64,000 nucleotides of DNA from positions 32,452,660 through 32,516,659 of the forward strand of contig NC_089279.1 in the NCBI RefSeq assembly GCF_963678975.1, read 5' to 3'. The position numbers were made by a program, and so were the translations under genes. Positions within the stretch are counted from its first letter, which is position 1; each line of letters opens with the position of its first letter. The notes under the pieces are model-generated. The model was given only the letters and a program-made list of their open reading frames with translations. It was not told the origin of the DNA and searched no databases. This document shows positions 21,393 to 31,503 of this stretch, one piece after another. This DNA comes from Dysidea avara. Its lineage: Eukaryota > Porifera > Demospongiae > Dictyoceratida > Dysideidae.

Positions 21393-22748
21393 TGTCAAAT
21401 TGGTGTCCTCCCTGATGAGTGGAAACAGGCACACGTTGTTCCTGTTTTTAAAAAGGGTCAAAGAAACCAAGCTTCCAACTACAGGCCAATTAGTTTGACA
21501 TCTTTAGTTGTTAAGATCCTGGAATCTATTATACATTCTGAATTGGTAACCTTTCTTGATGGGCAAGGCATACTTAATGGTGAGCAACACAGTTTTGTTA
21601 ACAGGAAGTCCTGTTTTACTAACTTTTTATCAACTTTTGAAGAGTGGACTTCTGCTTTGGATCAAGGATTTGGCATTGATGTCATATTTCTAGACTACAG
21701 TAAGGCATTCGATTCTGTACCTCATCATAGATTGATCTCCAAGTTGGAAGCATTTGGTGTTCGTGGTAATTTGTCTTTGTGGCTATCAAACTTTCTTTCC
21801 AACCGCTTCCAGAGAGTTGTGTTGAATGGTCACTTGTCGTCTTGGGCTCAGGTGGTGAGTGGAGTCCCCCAGGGGTCTGTTTTAGGGCCCTTGTTGTTTA
21901 TATTATATGTTAATGACATCCCAGACCTTATTGAAAGTAATGTAAGAATGTTTGCTGATGATACAAAAATTTATTCTGTTATTCAGAGCTTTGACGATCA
22001 CCTTAGGCTGCAAAGTGATGTTGACCGATTGTTGCAGTGGTCTCACACATGGTTGCTTCGGTTCAATATAGCTAAATGTAAGCTGATGCGGATTGGTAAC
22101 TCTGCTCCGTTCACCTACTCTATGCTGGACAGTTCCACCAACTTACCCTTTGAAATCACAGAAGTGCAAGAAGAAAAAGATCTTGGTATTTGGTGCACTG
22201 AAGACTTGAAACCATCTCTACAGTGTCGTAAGGCTGCAGCAAAAGCTATGCAAGTTCTTGGTTTGCTAAGAAGGTCCTTCAAACTTTTTTCTGTTGACTT
22301 GTTGACTTTTTTGTACAAAATGTATGTCAGACCTCACTTGGAGTATTGCATCCAGGTCTGGAGCCCTTACTTGGCGAAAGATATTGATCTCCTAGAGAAA
22401 GTACAGAGACGTGCCACCAAGTTATTACCTAGTTTATTTGATTTACCATACGAAACTCGTCTAGAGAGACTTGGTTTATATTCACTGTATTGTAGACGTC
22501 AAAGGGGAGATCTAATTGAGACCTACAAGATATTTAATGGTTACTATGACATCAACCCTACCTCATTTTTCACTTTGAGTAATACGGATACCACCAGAGG
22601 TCACCACCGTAAACTATTTAAATTTCGATCTCGGCTGCTAGTGAGGCATAATTTTTTCACCAACAGAGTAGTTAATTTGTGGAATTCTCTTCCAGCAGAT
22701 GTTATTTCTGCACCAACCGTGGCATTGTTTAAAGGTCAACTGCAGTGA
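21393..22748 (+). pseudogene. LINE L2 (5'-truncated ORF2, RT to C-terminus)
   Basis: An open frame from about 21,393 codes the reverse transcriptase of a CR1/L2-like LINE: FKKGQRNQASNYRPISL, DYSKAFDSVPHHRL, SGVPQGSVLGPLLF and the catalytic box MFADDTK. The connection/C-terminal region follows, with PHLEYCIQVWSPY and VQRRATKLLP, ending in VALFKGQLQ. No internal stop was seen over about 450 codons. The endonuclease and ORF1 are missing, so this is a dead 5' truncation despite its open frame. It lies within P'. Confidence 0.88.
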
Positions 22749-22879
22749 AAACTTTTCTTACTATTACACTGTAGTATATTGTTGATAAAAACATGTGATA
22801 CTATTAGTTTTTAAGTTTCTGACATGGTTTGGCTAATAATCACAGTCCTAGTTTAGCTAAGTGAGCCTAAGTCACTTGT

Positions 22880-23660
22880 GGCTACACTTTGTGGTTTCAT
22901 TTCGGAAGTCGCATCATACACTGTCATCATCAGATCCGGTGTACACCCGTACAAACTGAAACACACGAGAGTGCGTGAGTAGCTACAAGTATAAGTACAC
23001 AACTACAGCTGACAGCTGCCAGTATTTCGCTTGTAGAGGTGGTTTGCAGCTGTTTAATTAATTGTTCAACGAAGAAATATGCCCACCCGTTGTGTAGTAG
23101 CTGGTTGTAATGCTGCTAGCGGATTCGAGAGTGGGAAAGGCTGCAGTTTTCATGCGTTTCCAAAAGATGAAGGGTTACGAAGAAAGTGGACCAGTGCAGT
23201 GAAGAAGCAAAGGAGTGACTGGGAAGGCCCAACTTCGACTTCAGTATTATGCTCTAAGCACTTTGAAGCCAGCTGCTTTGATACTGAAGGTAGTCGTTAC
23301 AGAGATCAAATGGGATTGCCAGCAGCCAAGCGCCTGAAGCCAGATGCTATTCCCACTATATTTCCAAGGTCAATTGATAGGTTTGAGCCACCTGGAAGTA
23401 CAAGCAAGGCACCAAGACCAGCTTTTGAAAAGCGTCAACAGAAGTCGATATATCACTGAACAGGAACAAAACACGTTCTTTCACATGCGTCAGAAACGGA
23501 ACAAACATGTTACAGGTTCTCATGCTTCTGAACACAGTTAAAACACACCAGCTGTAATATTTCACTACAAAACAAGACCAGAGCAAGATCATTCACTCAT
23601 TCGCCATTGGTAATTAGCGTAGTCAGCAGTTCACCGGATCTGACTGTAACGTTGCAATCG
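22880..23660 (+). other. THAP unit bounded by inverted CAGATCCGGTG motifs
   Basis: TCAGATCCGGTG at 22,930-22,941 and its inverse CACCGGATCTGA at 23,632-23,643 bracket the THAP ORF. They are about 135-170 bp outside its ends. This could mark terminal repeats of a decayed P-like transposon, or could be coincidence. Confidence 0.35.
23079..23459 (+). CDS. THAP-domain zinc finger protein
   Basis: A 126-residue ORF opening with ATG in MPTRCVVAGCNAASGF. The THAP (C2CH) pattern is complete: C5 and C10, the WTSAV tryptophan near 38, CSKHF with Cys and His near 58-61, and an AIPTIFP motif near 92-98. THAP domains bind DNA through this zinc site; the family includes cellular regulators and P-element-type transposases. 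After the domain there are only about 28 residues, so the protein is a lone DNA-binding domain, a first exon, or a transposase remnant. It lies between two LINEs inside P'. The upstream 200 bp show no obvious core promoter. The domain call is strong; the biological status is uncertain. Confidence 0.75.
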   Translation: MPTRCVVAGCNAASGFESGKGCSFHAFPKDEGLRRKWTSAVKKQRSDWEGPTSTSVLCSKHFEASCFDTEGSRYRDQMGLPAAKRLKPDAIPTIFPRSIDRFEPPGSTSKAPRPAFEKRQQKSIYH

Positions 23661-23826
23661 ACATCAAAGACCTGTGGCTGAATTCTAGGAAGTGACGTTT
23701 CAACATCTTTGCGGGTTTATATCTCGTCAACACAACAACATATCATTATAAAAATTGTTGTTTTGTGCACTGTATGAGTAAATAAACATACACAGACATT
23801 AAAAAGGGTAGGTAAAATTTCCACTG

Positions 23827-25608
23827 CAGTTAACCTTTAAGAAGAGTCTTGATGATTTATGGAGAACAACAAGATATGGCCAATTTTGGAAGTACGTAAG
23901 GGCCAAACGACAGGATAAACATGATATTCCCACCCTAATTGTTAATGGAAAACCTGTTAATAGTTCAAAAGACAAAGCAAAAGCTCTGAATAATCATTTC
24001 CAGTCTGTATTCACAAAAGAAAACCTATCAACAATACCTACAATAAGTAATACTATTAATGCTATACCTGACATGCCTACTCTCTCCATCTCACAGTCTG
24101 GGATACAACAACTACTTTCAACACTTGACGAACAAAAGTCTAGTGGACCTGACCTTATTTCACCATACATACTAAAACATTGTGCTAATGAAATTGCTCC
24201 AATTTTACAAGTGATCTTTACCCAGTCCTTGTCTACCAGCTCATTACCGAATGATTGGCTATCAGCTAACATTTGTCCTGTGTATAAAAAGGGTAACCGC
24301 AGTAGTGCCATCAATTATCGACCTATATCGTTAACATCCATTTCTGCTAAGACTATGGAACACATTATTTACCACTCCATTATGAACCATCTTAACCAAC
24401 ACAACGTTTTAATTGAAAATCAACATGGCTTTCGATCACAGCACTCCTGTGTCACTCAACTCATCACTTTGACTGAAGACATATCCCACGCTCTTGACCA
24501 TCAAAAGCAAATTGATATAATCCTTCTAGACTTTTCTAAAGCATTTGATACAGTTCCACATCAACGACTTCTGACTAAATTAAGGCATTATGGAATTAGC
24601 AACAGTACTCTAGCATGGATTGAATCCTGGCTCACTAGACGTTCACAATGTGTAGTTTTGGATGGTGAAACCTCAAATCCTGTACCTGTTTTGTCAGGAG
24701 TCCCTCAAGGAACTGTCCTGGGTCCCCTGATGTTTTTACTGTATATAAACGACATAGCAAATGATATTGATTCTCCTCTTCGGATGTTCGCAGATGACTG
24801 TTTACTTTACAGAATAATCAATAGCAGAGAAGACACCATCCAGCTCCAACAAGATCTGAACAAGTTATCTGAATGGGCTAACACCTGGCAACTGAACTTT
24901 AATGTCATCAAATGTGCTGTAGTGCAATGCAAAAGGAATACTTCACCCATCACACATAATTACATACTGAACGGCCATATATTAGAAACATCTGAGCAAC
25001 ACTCTTATCTGGGCATCTTAATTAACAAGTCATTATCCTGGTCTTCACACATATCTACCATAGCAGCAAAGGCGACAAAAACCCTCAACTTTTTGAAACG
25101 TAATCTTAGTAGTTGCTCACAAAGAGTTAAGAAATCTGCATACATCACAATGGTGAGGCCACAAATGGAATATGCATCAGCTGTGTGGGATCCATACTAC
25201 AATTCACAAATTCAGCAATTAGAGAAAGTACAATGTCGTGCAGCCAGATGGATTTATAATGACTATAGTAGATTTAGCTCAGTTTCAGCAATGTTAAATG
25301 AATTATCCCTGCCATCTCTTGAGACTCGTCGCAAGATATCTAGATTACAAGTCCTGCACAAGGCACTCCATCACCAGCTTGCCATCTGCATACCATCATA
25401 TTACTTACCATCAACGAGAGAAACTAGATCATACCATCCATTGCATCTCATAATTCCATCATCATCCACCAGATCATATCAGAGCAGCTACTTCTCAAGA
25501 ACTGTTAAAGAATGGAACACCTTGCCTGTTAACATCATTGAAACATCTGATCCAGATTCGTTCACATCACTTTTACAATTATATTACCACACTAGTACTA
25601 GCTTGTAA
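23827..25608 (+). pseudogene. LINE L3 (5'-truncated ORF2 with complete RT)
   Basis: Open from about 23,827 through KKSLDDLWRTTRYGQFWKYV, the linker after the endonuclease. Reverse transcriptase follows: YKKGNRSSAINYRPISLTS, LLDFSKAFDTVPHQRL, SGVPQGTVLGPLMF and MFADDCLLY. The C-terminal region has MVRPQMEYASAVWDPYY and RTVKEWNTLP and ends LYYHTSTSL. About 590 codons without a stop. Endonuclease and ORF1 are absent. CR1/L2-like by these motifs. The 3' UTR with microsatellite tails continues to about 25,818. Confidence 0.88.
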
Positions 25609-25639
25609 TTAGTTGAACAATTGGTTTACTGTATGTTAA

Positions 25640-25818
25640 GTTAGAACTGTTTTTTTTTTTTTTTTTTTCCTGAGCATACCAGCAGGGCTGACTGCTCAGT
25701 ATAAATAAATAAATAAATAAATAAATGGGCACTCTCAAAGGCCTGCGGCCTAGCTTGACAGTCTTGTACTGCCAAGCAATTTTTGTCCATTAAATAATAA
25801 TAATAATAATAATAATAA
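25640..25818 (+). repeat. LINE 3' ends with hairpins and TAAA / AAT tails
   Basis: After a T run (25,650-25,669), GAGCATACCAGCAGGGC and GACTGCTCAGTA lead into six TAAA units (to 25,727). A second block, containing AGGCCTGCGGCCTAG (self-complementary) and ACTGCCAAGC, leads into an (AAT)n tract at 25,795-25,818. Both look like LINE 3' termini: one belongs to L3, the other is a short insertion. Confidence 0.55.
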
Positions 25819-25889
25819 AAATGCAGCAACTAACAAGAGGATCTGGCTCTCTAACCACACTTCCCTGTTTGTGCCCCTCCCCTTGCCAG

Positions 25890-26969
25890 GTCACCTTGTT
25901 CTTACTGTACATAAATGATATAACTGAGGGTATTAGTAGCCAAATGAAACTCTTTGCAGATGATTGCTTAATATACAAAGTTATTCACAGTTCAACAGAC
26001 CATCAAGCACTCCAACAAGACTTGACAATACTGTCAAAGTGGGCAGATAAATGGCAAATGGCTTTTAACATCAGCAAATGTAAGATAATGCAAATTTCTA
26101 ATCACCATAACAAAAGTTTATTTTCGTATGTAATGAATGGCACCTCACTGGCAGTTACAGAACAACATTTGTATCTTGGAGTAAAGTTACATCACAGACT
26201 TTCATGGAAGCCACATATAGATTACATCTGCAATAAGGCAAACAGAGCTGTTGGTTTTTTGTGACGAAATCTTCAGCATTGTCCTAGCCATCTACGTGAA
26301 CTAGCATATAAACAATTTGTCTTGCCTATTTTGGAGTATTGTTCCCCAATATGGGATCCATATCACCAAACCAACATAAATCAAGTAGAGATGGTCCAAC
26401 ATAGAGCTGCTCGTTTTGTCACAGGTCAACCATGGAGACGAAATAATAGAGACAGCATCACTAACATCCTTGAAAACTTGCAATGGCCTACACTACAAGA
26501 ACGTCGCAAATCAGCTAGACTAGTTTTACTATATAAAGTACTACATGATTTATTAATTATACCGAACTGTTATCTCCCATTTAAATCTACTGTATTACGG
26601 ACCCGACACTCACACAACTTTAAACTAGTACCTTACCAACCAAGAATTGGTGTATATAAATATTCCTTCCTCCCAAGAACTGTACCAGAATGGAATAGAT
26701 TAGATGCTGAGATTATTGAGACTGACTGTGTTGAAGAATTTAAGCAAAAAGTAGCCCCTTTTATGTATATAGTTAAGTAACTTATCGTAATTGTATATAT
26801 TTTTATAGTTTATTATTGTAATTGTACATATGTATATAATTAAGTAACTTGTCGTAATTGTACATACTTATATAGTTAAGTAACTAATTGAAATTGTACA
26901 CATGTAATTGCACATCAGCATTATACCCCTGGAGGGTCCTGCTGATTAACAATTAAAAAAAAAAAAAAA
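25890..26969 (+). pseudogene. LINE L4 (5'-truncated RT end), nonsense mutated
   Basis: It begins within the reverse transcriptase (LFLLYINDI, then LFADDCLIY) and runs through NKANRAVGFL to an in-frame TGA at 26,262-26,264. The frame continues as RNLQHCPSHLRELAYKQFV to AEIIETDCVEEFKQKV, stopping at 26,780. It is the closest relative in this window of LINE L7 (shared HRAARFV and PWRRN-RDSIT blocks). Its 3' UTR holds CCCCTGGAGGGTCCTGCTG and ends in a 15-A run. 5' truncated against P' sequence. Confidence 0.82.
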
Positions 26970-27041
26970 GGTCCTGGATCCGCCCCTGCAGCCTGTTTGT
27001 GCCCCTTCCCTTGCTGGCTCCTGGATCCGCCCCTGATGATA

Positions 27042-27733
27042 TGCAAACATGGTAGTCTCACTTTCATTCGCCAATGATCTTCGAAACATCACTGCTGAAT
27101 CGCTTTCTAAGGTTTGTTATGATGTGGCCATTGAACCTCCTCTACAACCACTTACTGGGGAAAGTATTGAGCCAAGGTCTGCAAACCGACAAGATGAAGC
27201 TAGGGCTGATATTCATGCTAGGGGATTCTGGGGGCAGCGACAAAGTGCCTTTTATGATGTAAGGGTCTTTCATCCTAACGTACAGAGTTACTGCCAATCC
27301 AGTATCCCATCACTGTATCGGCGCCACGAACTACAGAAGAAGCGAGAATATGGAAACCGCATGATTAGGGAGGTAGAGCAGGCTTCTTTTACCCCCTTGT
27401 TTTTACTACTAGCTACTGGGGGTATGGGAAAAGAGGCAGTAGTTTTCTATAGACGTCTGGCTGACCTACTGTCCCGCCGAAGTTCAACTACATATAGCCG
27501 TACTCTGGCCTGGATGACGTGCACACTGTCTTTTTCACTGTTGCGCTCTGCGACCGTGTGCATTCGTGGTAGCAGGTCCATCTCACTTCGATTCGATCAG
27601 CTGATGTCTCTTCAGAGATGGGCCGCTTTGATGGGCACAGGGACTACTGAGTCCAATCTGTTTTATCCTCTAACAGTTGTCTAGCACATGCCAACTGGTG
27701 CTGGGGGTGGTGGCAAGGGCAGATAAAAAAATT
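27042..27733 (+). pseudogene. FADD-type retroelement, copy 1, segment 4 (C-terminal domain)
   Basis: Resumes after element P. Blocks in order: LRNITAESLSKVCYDVAIEP, LTGESIEPRSANRQDEARAD, GFWGQRQSAFYDVRVFHPN, RRHELQKKREYGNRM, EVEQASFTPL and CTLSFSLLRSATVCIRGSRS. The arrangement of acidic and basic residues (DEARAD, FYDVRVF, ELQKKREY) resembles a PD-(D/E)XK nuclease fold, an inference. The 3' UTR with GTGCTGGGGGTGGTGGCAAG ends in a short A run near 27,725-27,731. It follows the same order as copy 2 at 51,403-52,050. Confidence 0.72.
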
Positions 27734-28136
27734 CTCATGCCTACAATTTCTTTGTTCCTCACTCCCAGGATTTTTTATGACTAGATATGTTTTTTACTTG
27801 ACGTGTGAGACTTAAAAGAAACAGAGTGCCGGAATGTGGAGGTTTTAGCAGTCACGTGATCTCCCGTTCAAAAATTCTTTTAGCGGTTGGAGCTCTCAAT
27901 GGCGGTTGATTGATTTATTTTAGACAATGACTTAGATGGGTTGTATAAAGAAAACAAACAGGGTTACCCGCTAACTATACTGGAACATTGAAAGGTCACT
28001 CGAAATCCAGGCGGCTCGCTAGGCGGGATATTAATTGTAAAGTTCAGTGATTCTGTCGCTGCAAGATAATAAAAAATAAAATCACGTGATTACGTATGGC
28101 GGTTCTTCGACAAGAGTGCTGTTTCGTTGCTTTAAT
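27734..28136. other. Non-coding spacer with two TCACGTGA palindromes
   Basis: About 400 bp between the retroelement tail and the TAG7 element. TCACGTGA occurs near 27,852 and 28,082. No ORF or element boundary was recognised. Confidence 0.4.
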
Positions 28137-29526
28137 TAGCGATTTCCAACCTACCAATTTTTCACACATATTTTTGCTACTTACATTATACACCTTCAAT
28201 AAACGTTTCACAAGCTGCCGTTCCAGTAAATGGTAGCCAATGCTTCGTACTTTGTATTGCACTTTACTGGATTAAAATCCATGCGGTATTTATTGAAATA
28301 CAGCAAATCAAAGTTTGAGAAATAAAAATCCCCATAGGAAGCCCATACAAATAATTGCGTACGTAATTCTAATTGGAAGAATGTGGCACCTGTGATAGCC
28401 GAAGTTTCCGAGTGTTTCCGCGTGAATCTGCTGCTGATGAGGACGAAGAAAGTGGTTCTGGGCAAACCGTATATGCTGATTTCGATATTTCCATGTGTTT
28501 TTTGATTGGAGGACGATTGATGTTGGATTACGATGGAAATATGGCCCTTTTAAAGGTAAATCGCCATCTAACACTGCTCAGAATTCAGCATTACAATCAC
28601 CCTGGGCTTCAAGGCATCCCCCTGCATCGTTGCAAGTATAGTTTGAAGGTGAGCAATTTGTTGTCTTGCGCGGAATTGCAAAATAAGGTTCAAGGTTGAG
28701 CATAATCTTTTCAAACGTGGAGACTGGCATGTGATACCAACCTTACATGGCTTCACACGTACCTGTTGTTATATTCTGGTGTGTTTACTGCTGTTTTGAT
28801 CCATTTTATAGCAGCTTCAGTGATTGTAATTTTGATCAGAAACTATTTATAATTTCTCTTTGTAGTACAGTGATGTCATTGTGTTATGTAATAATTATCA
28901 TCCTTAGTGCTTACAATGTGACAAATAAAGCTGAGCAATGTCCAAACAAATCTATTTTAAAAATTATGTTGCTCTTACATTGTGTTATCTGATTGTCATG
29001 TTTCCGAAGTACGTGTTAATTGCGACTTGTGATGCCAGTACTTGCCATTTATAAAATATTACCAATTTTTCTAGTTAGTTATCCTTGAAAATGCATTAAG
29101 TACCTGTGTATATATATTTAGTATTACATAATACACAGTTTTATTTATGCATCACTTGCTTTATTCATGTAATATTCTGAGTGGTCAGTCTACAAAGAAG
29201 TGGTCACTTTTGAGAAGTTTTACTTACTTCATATGCTGTTCGTCATAAAATAGATATGTGGTGAAAATTTCATGTCGTTATTAGTTTCCTATCTAGATTT
29301 ATGACACTTTGTATATTGTGTTTGGTGCCATGCAATATACATAAAAAGCATTGAAATGCTGTACACAAAAATCATCACACTGTCAACTTCTTTTCCTTAT
29401 ATCTTTTGATAGGAACCACTGATTGAGGTAGGGTTTGCACTAAAATGACCTTGACAAAATGCACAATATTGTTCATACCAATGAATGTATGGAATGTTAA
29501 TTATTTAATTTAGTTGGAAATCTCTA
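28137..29526. mobile_element. TAG7 element, uninterrupted copy, 7-bp TSD
   Basis: Ends are TAGCGATTTCCAACCTAC (left) and the inverse of TAGAGATTTCCAACTA (right). It is flanked by a perfect 7-bp duplication CTTTAAT (28,130-28,136 and 29,527-29,533). The 1,390-bp sequence recurs in inverse orientation at 47,536-51,402, where a second, different 7-bp duplication flanks it. So this is a mobile element, not a segmental duplication. Superfamily unassigned; P and Dada elements make 7-8 and 6-7 bp duplications but no protein match supports either. Confidence 0.88.
28376..28699 (+). CDS. Acidic ORF of TAG7 (hypothetical, possibly an exon)
   Basis: An open frame of about 107 codons: SFRVFPRESAADEDEESGSG, then VYADFDISMCFLIGGRLMLD and YNHPGLQGIPLHRC. 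There is no ATG at its start; a TAA at 28,370-28,372 bounds it. Likely a spliced exon or remnant: TGATAG could serve as acceptor, and AAG/GTAAAT (near 28,554) and AAG/GTGAGC (near 28,649) match the donor consensus. The second TAG7 copy keeps the same frame with two or three residue changes (48,373-48,660). Function unknown. The opposite strand also has long frames here, so the coding strand is not certain. Confidence 0.4.
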   Translation, partial: EECGTCDSRSFRVFPRESAADEDEESGSGQTVYADFDISMCFLIGGRLMLDYDGNMALLKVNRHLTLLRIQHYNHPGLQGIPLHRCKYSLKVSNLLSCAELQNKVQG

Positions 29527-29797
29527 CTTTAATAGCTCCCAGAAGCATATTTTGAACGTGATTAGGCTTCTTTTAATGATTGTTTTACCAAAGTTTGTTC
29601 GTCTGATCACTGGTGTGGATATCCTAGAGATCTTACTCCAAGTAACGCTCGCCACTAAACGCTCCACCTTGTACCGTGGTGTCCAACGTCTCTATGTCTG
29701 GTAAAACGGTACCACAAAAGGCGAGACTTCAGTACTTGTTTGTTCTGTTTTTGTTGTGGTGTTTCCTATAGTTTTATTGTGAACAACAATTTTGAGT

Positions 29798-30604
29798 ATG
29801 TCAAAGCGTGGAAGAGTACCAGGGGGAACTCCACCGTCCAAGGAAGGGAAGAAGTCAGCTAGTTTGTGTATTAATTGTAGTAAGGAAACGCTAGCAGATA
29901 TATGGGATCATCAGCCCACTGAATCAAATGTCATGTTTTTTTGTACTGTGTGTAAACCAAAGGTCACACTAGCCCTGAAGTTCTTCACAGACATACAAGA
30001 TAAGCAGGATGAAATGGAGAGAAGACTAACGGAGATAGAGGACAATCTGAAGAAATTACAACCTGTAGATTCAACAGAAGAAAATCCTAGTGACCAAACA
30101 CAGCCCACTCTTCAAACACAGCCGGTTTCTCAGACTAAAGAACAAATATCTGAAATGGTGTCTTCCTACATTAATGAAGAAAAAGAAAAATCTAAGAGAC
30201 ATTTGAATGTTATAGTACATAATGTTATTGAATCAACATCTGAGGTTCCTGAACTTAGACGTAAGCATGACATTGATTCTGTGTCATCCATCTTTCATAA
30301 ACATCTGACAGTCCCTGCCACAATAACTAAAGCAATCCGGTTGGGCAAGAAAAGCGATAGGCCAAGGCTCTTGAAGGTTTCGGTTGCATTTGAGTCAGAC
30401 AAGGCATCAATTATGCAAAATTGTACCAAACTTTGCAATGTTAACCTTCCTAGCATAATTCAAAAGGTTTTTATCACCCATGATCTCACACCTAGGGAAC
30501 AGGAAGTTAATAAGAAGCTACGTGCTGAACTTAAAGAACTAAACAACGATGGGAACAAATTTAAAGTAATAAAAAACTGGAAAATAGTGCAGAGGAGCCC
30601 CTAG
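29798..30604 (+). CDS. LINE L5 ORF1 protein
   Basis: 268 codons from an ATG at 29,798 (MSKRGRVPGGTPPSK). An N-terminal Cys cluster (SLCINCSKETL, then FFCTVCKPK) resembles a partial PHD-type finger. A coiled-coil stretch follows (DKQDEMERRLTEIEDNLKKL, about residues 67-90). An RRM-like region comes next, with RHLNVIVHNV, TKAIRLGK and PRLLKVSV. A C-terminal basic segment ends in KNWKIVQRSP. ORF1 proteins bind LINE RNA as nucleic-acid chaperones. The frame is uninterrupted, in contrast with ORF2. Confidence 0.82.
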   Translation: MSKRGRVPGGTPPSKEGKKSASLCINCSKETLADIWDHQPTESNVMFFCTVCKPKVTLALKFFTDIQDKQDEMERRLTEIEDNLKKLQPVDSTEENPSDQTQPTLQTQPVSQTKEQISEMVSSYINEEKEKSKRHLNVIVHNVIESTSEVPELRRKHDIDSVSSIFHKHLTVPATITKAIRLGKKSDRPRLLKVSVAFESDKASIMQNCTKLCNVNLPSIIQKVFITHDLTPREQEVNKKLRAELKELNNDGNKFKVIKNWKIVQRSP

Positions 30605-30669
30605 CCGGGCCCTCCTGCACTGATAATTTTACCCTAAATCCTGAAATTTTGAATTATTCCGATATATGA

Positions 30670-31495
30670 GATGTAGCTGTTGTCAACTGTCAAAGTGTCT
30701 TTGCAAAATGACTTGAATTTCAGAACTTTATAAACTGTCACTCACTAAAAATCATCATTGGTTGTGAATCATGGCTGTCTCCCTCCATAGTTTCAAGTGA
30801 AATTTCCCCCCAACAATATCAGGTATACCGTAAAGACAGATTCGATGGTTACGGGGGTGTATTCATTGCTTGTCACAATTCATTGTTGTCTACTGCACTT
30901 GAATACCATAGCACATCTCTATGTGAATTGGTAGTATGTAAAATTCAGTTAGCCACAGGCCCTCCACTTATTATTTGCTCTGTGTATCGCCCACCAAATG
31001 TAGATATACCATATTTAAAAATCTTTGCACTGTCCTACATGATATAATGGATCACAATCCTGATTCTGTTGTGTGGATTGCAGGTGATGCAAATTTCCCA
31101 AATATAGATTGGGAATCCTACTCAGTTAGTGGTAACAATTATCCTGTACATCTGTGTGAAACTTTTCTCAACTTCATTGAGGATTGTGGCCTAACACAAA
31201 CTGTCAACTTTCCATCTAGATATGCAATACTCTTGATATTTTCCTAACAAATCGACCATCATTAGTACTTTGTTGTAAACCATTGTCAGGGATTAGTGAT
31301 CATGATATCGTGTATGTGAAGTCTACTGTAGAAGTCAAACAGCAAAGCAATCCCTCAGTGCGATCTTATAAACTCTGGAACTGGGCAAACAATGATATCA
31401 TCAGTGAATACATTACAAGATCTAGTGAACAGTTTTTAGAGGAACATGATATGGATGCACAAGTTGATGTCTTATGAAAGTGTTCAAGGAAATGT
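30670..31495 (+). pseudogene. LINE L5 ORF2, endonuclease part
   Basis: Broken frames of an apurinic-type endonuclease: VAVVNCQSVFAK, IIGCESWLSP, VYRKDRFDGYGGVFIA, WIAGDANFPNIDW and GISDHDIVYVK. The GDFN-type Asp-Asn motif reads GDAN. Stops or frameshifts occur near 30,710, 31,000 and 31,215-31,245. It is cut at 31,503 by a nested element. Confidence 0.75.
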
Positions 31496-31503
31496 GTCAA
31501 AAG

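Larger units (their letters stand above)
21001..26988. mobile_element. Element P', second GGATCC-type copy, nested in P
   Basis: Starts CAATGGCAGATCCAGG, with hairpin GCATTTGAGGCAAATGC and a C run, and ends GGATCCGCCCCTG at 26,988. Its 5' part (to about 21,390) matches P segment by segment, including GTGCGTACTAAGCGCCTCT. After a block of LINE insertions its 3' part appears at about 25,819-25,889 (CAGCAACTAACAAGAGGATC). Flanks share AGCC only, so its duplication is uncertain. Confidence 0.7.
19960..27035. mobile_element. Composite element P with GGATCC-type ends, 6-bp TSD
   Basis: Left end CAATGGCGGATCCAGGATGG; right end GGATCCGCCCCTG. It is flanked by ATGATA (19,954-19,959 and 27,036-27,041), and the interrupted retroelement frame is continuous across this site. 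Own sequence is about 19,960-20,227, 20,841-21,000 and 26,989-27,035. The rest is nested material: a LINE piece, a second copy of the same family (P', 21,001-26,988) and its own insertions. No transposase was recognised. Confidence 0.8.

Noticed and set aside
28208-28465. Minus-strand frame ITGATFFQLELRTQLFVWAS of TAG7 as the real gene
   Set aside because: Identical in both copies, but so is the DNA; without more diverged copies the coding strand cannot be chosen, so it was not annotated.
29640-29790. Core promoter of a host gene upstream of L5 ORF1
   Set aside because: Shared words with the L7 leader show it is LINE 5' UTR.
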